Shown piece after piece: positions 1 to 4,957 of a stretch of DNA of 9,781 nucleotides. A program made the position numbers and the translations under genes. The notes under the pieces are model-generated. The model worked only from the letters and a program-made list of their open reading frames with translations, did not search any database and was not told where the DNA came from. The stretch comes from Lachnospiraceae bacterium (GTDB lineage: Bacteria > Bacillota > Clostridia > Lachnospirales > Lachnospiraceae): assembly GCA_021199405.1 (NCBI GenBank), contig JAJQID010000103.1, forward strand, positions 1-9,781. Reading direction: 5' to 3'. Position 1 is the first letter of the stretch; each line of letters begins with the position of its first letter.

Positions 1-2642
1 GAACATACACTGCCCAAATTACCGTTGGCGGGGCGACAGCCAGCGTGAGCTTTACGATAACCGCCACGCAGCTTTCTGCGCCGGGCAATCTCCAATGGAG
101 CGGCACTACAACGACGGTGACCGCATCATGGGACGAGGTAACAAACGCAGGCAGCTATACGGTGCAGCTTTATAAAGACGGTACAGCCGAGGGCAATGCG
201 GTTTCTGTAACAACGGGAACAAACATGACGTTTACAATCACCGAAGCGGGCAGCTATACCTTTACCGTCACGGCTGTAGGAACGGGCAATTACAGCAGCA
301 GCGCGGCCTCCGCAGCAAGTGCGGCGCTGGTCTGCTGCACCGTTACCTGGAAAAACGACGACATTACCCTGAAAACCGATGTGGTGCAGTCCGGCGCGAC
401 CCCGTCTTACTCCGGCAATGAGCCGACTAAGGACACCGACAGCACCTATATCTACACATTCAGCGGCTGGTCGCCGGAGGTGGACGCGATAACCGCTGAC
501 ACCACCTACACCGCCCAATACAGTAAGACTTATGTTGCTCCGACGGCAGGCGAGGGCTACACAATCGACTACTCCGCGGAAACCGCCACGGCGACGAGCG
601 GCTATGAAATCAGCACGGACGGAAGCACCTGGAGCAGCACACTTACTGTTACACCGGGCGGCACGCTGTACGTCCGCAGAGCGGCGGATACAAATGCAAG
701 CGCAAGTGCGGAAACGACAAACACGCTTGCAGACCGCCCGAGCGCGCCCAGCGTCACGGCAGTGAACGAGCAGTGGCTGAATGAGGACGACGGACAGATA
801 ACGGGTGTGACAACAGAAATGGAATACCGTCTTTCCGGCGGAACATGGGCTGACTGCTCCGGCACGATCGTCACCGGCCTCGCGGCGGGCAGCTACGAGG
901 TACGCTATAAGGCGACAAGCAGCGCGTTTTCAGGCACGGCGGCAACTGTGACGATAGCCGGCGGCACAGAACGCACCTACACCCTGACCGTCACTGCCCC
1001 GACCTTTGACGAAGTGACCTACGGCTATACGCAGCTCGAAGCGGCGAGCATAACGATTGAAAGCAGCGGCAACAGCGACGCGACAATTACGAGCGTTACG
1101 GTTAGTTCCGCTAACTTCACTATCGCTGGCAGCGGCAGCACCGTAACCGCGGGCGGCAGTAACACCGACTATACAATCCGGCCTGTAGCGGGACTTGCCG
1201 CAGATACGTATACCGCCATAATCACCGTGACATATGACGGCGGTGCAACGGCAACGGATACGGTGTCCTTTACCGTGGGCAAGGCTGTGCCGAGCGTAAC
1301 TGCGCCCGAAGCGCAGATACTTACATATACCGGCAGCGCGCAGGAGCTTGTAAGCGCGGGTTCAACCTCAGGCGGTACGATGTACTACAGCCTTGATAAC
1401 AGCGATTGGAATACAGAGGTTCCCACCGGAACAGACGCGGGGACATACACCGTTTGCTACAAGGTAATTGGCGACAGCAACCACAACGATTATACGCCGG
1501 CAAACAACAGCGTCAGCGTGACAATCGGAAAGGCGGAACAATCCATCTCCTACAGAGAGGGCAGTGTGACAAAGCATATCAATGACGCAGCGTTTACCAA
1601 CAAGCTGACAGAGGCAGCCGGGGATGGTGGGATCACTTATGCTTCCGATAATACAAAAGTGGCGGTAGTGAATGAAAATACCGGTGAGGTGACGATCGTT
1701 GGTGCAGGCACCGCAGCCATTACAGCCACAGCAGTGGCCACAGAAAATTATAATGAGGCAAGGGCTTCCTATACGCTTACTGTGACGGGCCACAGCTACG
1801 AAGCAGTGATAACCGAGGCAACTTACACGGAGCAGGGATACACCATTTACACCTGCACACACTGCGGTGACAGCTACAAAGCAGATTACACTGCCATCAA
1901 AGTCATTGATGGAACGGATGAGAATCTCAGTACGAAAACAACGGTTCAGGGACTGACTGCCCTGCCGGAGGGGTTGAAGAGTTTGTATTCCAGTGTGGAT
2001 GAGCTGATTTCAGATCTGATCAGCCGCGTCACGGTAAGCACAGGTTACACAGCGGATAACACTCTTGTGTATGATGTGGTGCTGCAATACAGCACCGACG
2101 GCGGAATTACATGGATTACCGCCACAGTAGATAACTTTCCCGCAGCGGGCATTACCGTGACCCTGCCATACCCCAGTGGGACGGATTCAAGCTATGAGTT
2201 CACCGTGCTGCATATGTTTACGGAGACTTCGACCCGGCTGGGTATCACGGCGGGTGGAACAGAGACGCCCACAGTTACAAAGACGGATGAGGGCCTGGTT
2301 TTCACCCTGACGGGCCTGTCCCCTGTAGCGATTTCGTGGAAGGCGGTAAACACTGCAGCAACGGAGACCGAAACCTCCGACGCCCAGACGGAAACCACAG
2401 ATACTTCTGGTGCTTCCGCAGAGGATACGGTTACAGGTCCCTCTGGTACTTCCACAGATAACGGGGTTGCAGAAACCTCTGAGGCAGCAGCGCAGGCGGA
2501 AACTGCAGATAGTACAACAAACCCGTCGACCGGCGACAACAGCCATGCTGTATTGTGGTTTGTACTGGCTCTGCTGCTGGCATTGAGTATCGGTGTGATC
2601 GGTGCAGCCACCTGTAATACAAGGAGAAAACACGGCAGATGA
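1..2642 (+). CDS. Multi-domain cell-wall-anchored surface protein (3' part; start lies left of window)
   Basis: The frame is open to the left edge (from base 3), so the start and any signal peptide are outside the window; the GTG at 45 is internal. Counting that GTG as residue 1 (865 residues), I see an FN3-like beta domain (~10-94), an InlB B-repeat/Flg_new-like module (~97-160, with YTFSGW and TYTAQY), two related beta modules (~165-230 and ~231-305), a long Ig-like module (~310-413), an MBG-like module (~416-498), a Big_2-like domain (~500-582), a short module with a CTHC pair (~583-618), a C-terminal domain I cannot name (~619-767), and a Thr/Ser/Glu/Ala-rich wall-spanning linker (~768-825). 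The end is a sorting signal: NPSTG (826-830), a hydrophobic segment (~836-856), then RRKHGR. A sortase would cut at the Thr-Gly bond and attach the protein to peptidoglycan. Likely an adhesin or exposed structural protein; the ligand is unknown. Confidence 0.85.
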   Translation, partial: TYTAQITVGGATASVSFTITATQLSAPGNLQWSGTTTTVTASWDEVTNAGSYTVQLYKDGTAEGNAVSVTTGTNMTFTITEAGSYTFTVTAVGTGNYSSSAASAASAALVCCTVTWKNDDITLKTDVVQSGATPSYSGNEPTKDTDSTYIYTFSGWSPEVDAITADTTYTAQYSKTYVAPTAGEGYTIDYSAETATATSGYEISTDGSTWSSTLTVTPGGTLYVRRAADTNASASAETTNTLADRPSAPSVTAVNEQWLNEDDGQITGVTTEMEYRLSGGTWADCSGTIVTGLAAGSYEVRYKATSSAFSGTAATVTIAGGTERTYTLTVTAPTFDEVTYGYTQLEAASITIESSGNSDATITSVTVSSANFTIAGSGSTVTAGGSNTDYTIRPVAGLAADTYTAIITVTYDGGATATDTVSFTVGKAVPSVTAPEAQILTYTGSAQELVSAGSTSGGTMYYSLDNSDWNTEVPTGTDAGTYTVCYKVIGDSNHNDYTPANNSVSVTIGKAEQSISYREGSVTKHINDAAFTNKLTEAAGDGGITYASDNTKVAVVNENTGEVTIVGAGTAAITATAVATENYNEARASYTLTVTGHSYEAVITEATYTEQGYTIYTCTHCGDSYKADYTAIKVIDGTDENLSTKTTVQGLTALPEGLKSLYSSVDELISDLISRVTVSTGYTADNTLVYDVVLQYSTDGGITWITATVDNFPAAGITVTLPYPSGTDSSYEFTVLHMFTETSTRLGITAGGTETPTVTKTDEGLVFTLTGLSPVAISWKAVNTAATETETSDAQTETTDTSGASAEDTVTGPSGTSTDNGVAETSEAAAQAETADSTTNPSTGDNSHAVLWFVLALLLALSIGVIGAATCNTRRKHGR

Positions 2643-2677
2643 TCTGTTCGTTGAAATTCTAACCCTGCATATTCGTA

Positions 2678-2728
2678 AAAAATCCCTCCTGACGGGTACA
2701 GTGTACCACGACAGGAGGGATTTTTATT
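2678..2728 (+). terminator. Intrinsic terminator after the surface-protein gene
   Basis: A perfect 14-bp stem pairs 2678-2691 (AAAAATCCCTCCTG) with 2712-2725, around a 20-nt loop that itself can form a 5-bp helix (GGTAC 2695-2699 with GTACC 2703-2707). The 3' arm runs into TTTTTATT. The matching A-run on the 5' side means it could also stop transcription on the - strand. It lies 35 bp after the surface-protein stop codon and separates that gene from the toxin-antitoxin locus. Confidence 0.9.
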
Positions 2729-2786
2729 GAGGGGTTAAAGCATAATACATTTGAATTGCAGCCGCACAGGTAGAAAAATTCAAAAA

Positions 2787-2802
2787 GGTCGATATATCGA
2801 CC
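2787..2802. promoter_or_regulatory. Perfect 16-bp palindrome, candidate operator of the toxin-antitoxin locus
   Basis: GGTCGATATATCGACC is self-complementary over all 16 bases. It has no loop and no following T-run, so a protein-binding site is more likely than a terminator. It ends 18 bp upstream of an extended -10 element and lies about 195 bp upstream of a gene for an XRE-type DNA-binding antitoxin. Antitoxins of this class usually repress their own promoter by binding palindromes, so autoregulation is the simplest reading. Binding is inferred. Confidence 0.5.
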
Positions 2803-2820
2803 ACATTTCATCAATATTTA

Positions 2821-2829
2821 TGTTATACT
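2821..2829 (+). promoter_or_regulatory. Extended -10 promoter for the toxin remnant/antitoxin
   Basis: TGTTATACT fits the extended -10 form TGnTATAAT with one mismatch. No good -35 is present at 16-18 bp; the expected position is just after the palindrome at 2787-2802, which suits an extended -10 promoter that a repressor bound next to it could block. The predicted transcription start is near 2836. Confidence 0.5.
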
Positions 2830-2832
2830 CCG

Positions 2833-3003
2833 CTCAGAGTGCGAGAGGTGAAAAGAACAATTTTTTATTCCCTTCTGCTGGGCAATAAGATTGTCCTTCT
2901 GCATGGCTTTATAAAGAAAGACCGAAAAACTCCCAAAAAAGAATTGGTGACTGCATTGCGTTACAAAGAGGACTATATAAGGAGGTTTGGAAGCAATGGC
3001 TGA
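2833..3003 (+). pseudogene. 5'-truncated HigB/Gp49-like (RelE superfamily) toxin remnant
   Basis: The frame ending at TGA 3001-3003 encodes a recognisable C-terminal half of a type II toxin: LRVREVKRTIFYSLL, then GNKIVLLHGFIKKDRKTPKK, then a basic helix ending in KEDYIRRF. The pattern R-I-F-Y ... KIVLLHGF-x-KK-x-x-KTPK is typical of the phage-derived Gp49/HigB family, whose members are about 100-120 residues. Only ~56 residues are recognisable here. The frame stays open back to 2755, but its translation before ~2833 does not resemble the family, and promoter-like sequence occupies it. The possible starts GTG 2839 and GTG 2848 lack a good ribosome binding site. The remnant overlaps the antitoxin start by 8 bp, the toxin-first arrangement usual for higBA. 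Without the N-terminal part of the fold it is probably inactive. A very short divergent toxin is possible but less likely. Confidence 0.6.
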
Positions 3004-3286
3004 ATTAAGAAAATGGAATCAGGCAAGAGAGGAATTGCTGTTTGACTCCGAGACGGCGAAAGAGTATGAAGAACTGCGCCCACAGTATGAGGTGATTTCT
3101 CAGATTATTAAAGTACGGGACGAACAGGGTATTACACAGCAGGAGTTAGCGGAGAGAACTGGTATTAAACAGAGTAACATCAGCCGATTTGAAGGTGGAA
3201 ATTATAATCCGTCTCTTGAGTTTCTGGCAAGGATTGCCAGAGGATTGGGTATGGAATTGCATATAGAGCTGCGCCCAGGACGATAA
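2996..3286 (+). CDS. XRE-family helix-turn-helix antitoxin (HigA-like)
   Basis: A 96-residue protein. ATG 2996 is preferred over the in-frame TTG at 2987 because AAGGAGG at 2979-2985 is 10 bp from the ATG but only 1 bp from the TTG. The N-terminal ~33 residues are acidic and helical (REELLFDSETAKEYEELRP), the part that in this family usually contacts the toxin. An XRE/Cro-type helix-turn-helix follows at ~35-88, with TQQELAERTGIKQSNISRFE at 47-66 spanning the turn and recognition helix. The tail LRPGR is basic. The gene overlaps the upstream toxin remnant, as in a higBA operon. It probably dimerises on a palindrome such as 2787-2802 and represses the locus. With the partner toxin broken it may persist as an orphan regulator or neutralise a related toxin elsewhere. 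A stand-alone XRE regulator is the alternative. Confidence 0.85.
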   Translation: MAELRKWNQAREELLFDSETAKEYEELRPQYEVISQIIKVRDEQGITQQELAERTGIKQSNISRFEGGNYNPSLEFLARIARGLGMELHIELRPGR

Positions 3287-3334
3287 TCGGTCAGTTGCTG
3301 ACATACACCTTTTGCGCAAGTGCATATGTGCCTG

Positions 3335-3405
3335 AAGCAAAGGAGTTTTTCTGTTTGCTTGGGGTTGAATTTTTTGCATATCGGCATTTTCACTTACCAA
3401 GTGAA
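3335..3405. other. Two small hairpins between the antitoxin gene and the pheS promoter
   Basis: AAGCAAA (3335-3341) can pair with TTTGCTT (3354-3360) around a 12-nt loop; a run of six T follows, but only after a 9-base gap. TTCACTT (3389-3395) can pair with AAGTGAA (3399-3405) around ACC, with no T-run. Either might help end the antitoxin transcript, the first more plausibly, but neither is a convincing intrinsic terminator. I see no gene between 3287 and 3451. Confidence 0.3.
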
Positions 3406-3451
3406 GAATACGGTAAAAAAGCCTCAACTATGTACAACAGCTAAGTCCCGC

Positions 3452-3480
3452 TTGACTTTTTTTCACGCCTGCGTTAAGAT
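3452..3480 (+). promoter_or_regulatory. pheS: Sigma-A-type promoter for the pheST T-box operon
   Basis: TTGACT (3452-3457) and TAAGAT (3475-3480) are separated by 17 bp, the ideal vegetative spacing, with five of six and four of six consensus bases. The predicted start at about 3486-3488 falls on the first bases of T-box stem I, so the DNA signal and the RNA structure support each other. Confidence 0.7.
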
Positions 3481-3484
3481 GAAC

Positions 3485-3847
3485 GGGACTGAGAAAATGT
3501 GTAAGTAATTGACAGGCAAGGGCCTGCAGAGAGTCTGCGTTACCAGCTGCGAGCGCGGGCGGTCCGCTGTCAGTGAATTTCAGCATGGGAGTCTTTCACG
3601 AAAAGCGTTTGTGTTTGTCCATTGCTTTTGAATGGTGAAAATGGGAAGCGGCGCGTTAAGTGAATGTGGCTGCCGCATTAAGGCAGGTTAAGTGCGGATG
3701 TTCTGGAATTGTGTATTCAGAGTGCTGTGGATGGCAGCTTTCAGTATCTGTGAGACACGGAATCCTTCGAAGAATATCTGAACGTGGGTGGTACCGCGGG
3801 TTTACTCGTCCCATATCCTTTTGGAGGATATGGGGCGTTTTGTTATT
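3485..3847 (+). ncRNA. T-box riboswitch leader, specifier UUC (tRNA-Phe)
   Basis: The leader senses the charging state of tRNA-Phe. Stem I closes with 3485-3490 (GGGACT) against 3590-3595. The loop-E strands AGTA (3504-3507) and GAA (3575-3577) flank a helix of TGACAG (3510-3515) with CTGTCA (3567-3572). The specifier next to it is TTC (3579-3581), a Phe codon. AGAGAG near 3528-3533 and TGCGAG near 3548-3553 match the distal interdigitated T-loops. CTGCC (3670-3674) with GGCAG (3682-3686), plus GCATT (3675-3679) with AGTGC (3691-3695), gives an H-type pseudoknot like stem IIA/B. Stem III is closed by TTCAG/CTGAA (3740-3744/3778-3782). The T-box core GGGTGGTACCGCG is at 3786-3798; its TGGT bulge would pair with ACCA, matching discriminator A of tRNA-Phe. 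GGG 3786-3788 with CCC 3810-3812 forms the antiterminator. High charging favours the terminator at 3807-3843. Confidence 0.95.
3807..3847 (+). terminator. Regulated intrinsic terminator of the T-box leader
   Basis: CGTCCCATATCC (3807-3818) pairs with GGATATGGGGCG (3826-3837) over 12 bp with one G-U pair and a 7-nt loop, followed by TTTTGTTATT. The 5' arm contains the CGTCCC needed for the T-box antiterminator, so the two structures exclude each other. Confidence 0.93.
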
Positions 3848-3876
3848 CTAATCATAAAAGAAAGCAGGAGACGATT

Positions 3877-4923
3877 ATGCCAGAAACAAACAAATTGGCG
3901 GAAAATATTGCCGCCATCAGACAGAAAATCCAGGACGGCGCCGAAAAGCTGGATAATTCCAAAGCCGTCTACGAATTCAAGAAGAGCTTTCTCGACTCGA
4001 AGGCCGGCGAGATTGGTCAGCTGATGAAGGAGATGAAAAACATCCCCAAAGAGCAGCGGGCCGATTACGGTAAGGCGGTCAACGAGCTGAAGGAATGGGC
4101 GGTACAGCTCTTTGACGATATGGATGTGAAGCTGAAGGAGGCGGAGCTGAAGCGCCGCTATGAGAAAGAAAAAATCGATGTGACCATGCCTGCGGTTGAA
4201 ACTGAGACGGGCAACCTTCATCCCATTACCCAGATTATTGAACAGCTCATCGATGTTTTTGCAGGCATGGGCTTTGAAGTGTACGAGGGCACGGAGGTAG
4301 AGAATGACTATTATAATTTCACTGCCTTAAATACGCCCCAGGATCACCCTGCCAGAGATATGCAGGATACCTTCTACCTGTCTCCGGAATTTCTGCTGCG
4401 CACCCAGACCTCCGCGGGCCAGATTCACGTGATGGAGAATAAAAAGCCTCCCATCAAGATTTTGTCCCCGGGTCGTGTGTTCCGTTCCGATGATGACTCT
4501 ACCCACTCACCCATGTTCGGGCAGATGGAAGGACTGGTGGTGGACGAGCACATCACCTTAAGCGACCTGCAGGGTATGTTGGATTTGTTTGTACAGAAAA
4601 TATACGGCGAGGGTACCTACACCCGCCTGCGTCCCTCCTATTTCCCATTCACCGAGCCGTCTGTGGAGGTGGACGTCAGCTGCTTTGAGTGCGGCGGCAA
4701 GGGCTGCCGGCTGTGCAAAGGCACCGGCTGGATTGAGATTCTGGGCGCCGGTATTGTGAATAAAAAGGTGCTGGAAAACTGCGGTATCGACTCCGAAAAG
4801 TACAGCGGTCTGGCCTTTGGCATTGGCTTGGAGCGCACCGCCATGCTCAAATACGGTATTAACAACATTAAGACTCTTTTTGAATCCGATCTGCGGGCGT
4901 TAAAACAGATCGATGACAAATAA
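3877..4923 (+). CDS. pheS: Phenylalanyl-tRNA synthetase alpha subunit
   Basis: The catalytic subunit of the cytoplasmic alpha2-beta2 enzyme that attaches Phe to tRNA-Phe. It has 348 residues, normal for the family. ATG 3877 is chosen because AGGAG at 3866-3870 is 6 bp away; the frame is open back to a GTG at 3784, but that lies inside the T-box and terminator. Residues ~1-100 form the helical/coiled-coil tRNA-binding arm. The class II core follows: GNLHP (112-116), DHPARDMQDTF (156-166), motif 2 FRSDDDSTHSPMFGQMEG (202-219), RPSYFPFTEPSVEVDV (252-267) and motif 3 GLAFGIGLER (311-320). Between the last two, Cys 269, 272, 277 and 280 form a zinc-knuckle-like insert, familiar in clostridial PheS and absent from E. 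coli PheS. The position usually written GMVHP reads GIVNK here, a substitution I believe is usual among clostridia. First gene of the T-box operon; pheT starts 34 bp downstream. Confidence 0.98.
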   Translation: MPETNKLAENIAAIRQKIQDGAEKLDNSKAVYEFKKSFLDSKAGEIGQLMKEMKNIPKEQRADYGKAVNELKEWAVQLFDDMDVKLKEAELKRRYEKEKIDVTMPAVETETGNLHPITQIIEQLIDVFAGMGFEVYEGTEVENDYYNFTALNTPQDHPARDMQDTFYLSPEFLLRTQTSAGQIHVMENKKPPIKILSPGRVFRSDDDSTHSPMFGQMEGLVVDEHITLSDLQGMLDLFVQKIYGEGTYTRLRPSYFPFTEPSVEVDVSCFECGGKGCRLCKGTGWIEILGAGIVNKKVLENCGIDSEKYSGLAFGIGLERTAMLKYGINNIKTLFESDLRALKQIDDK

Positions 4924-4957
4924 AGGCGTTAAATAAAATAATGACGGAGGTTTTAAC

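Noticed and set aside
1..1560. Short direct repeats in the surface-protein gene as a CRISPR array
   Set aside because: The repeats are degenerate, in frame and encode beta-strand motifs such as AGSYT; there are no regular spacers.
2187..2633. Three overlapping - strand frames at the end of the surface-protein gene
   Set aside because: They are antisense to the linker and sorting signal, and their Ser/Val- or Cys/Arg-rich translations are what repetitive Thr/Ala codons give in reverse.
2678..2728. The long inverted repeat as a transposon end or MITE
   Set aside because: The A-run, 14-bp GC-containing stem and T-run right after a stop codon are fully explained by an intrinsic terminator; no target duplication is visible.
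3320..3508. A 62-codon open frame between the antitoxin gene and the T-box
   Set aside because: It crosses the pheS promoter and runs into T-box stem I, has no clear ribosome binding site and no recognisable protein features.
3660..3851. A 63-codon open frame inside the leader
   Set aside because: It overlaps the pseudoknot, stem III, the T-box core and the terminator; RNA structure explains the sequence.
3784..3876. Extending pheS upstream to GTG 3784 (379 aa)
   Set aside because: This stretch is the T-box core and terminator hairpin; there is no ribosome binding site for the GTG, and ATG 3877 has a well-spaced AGGAG.
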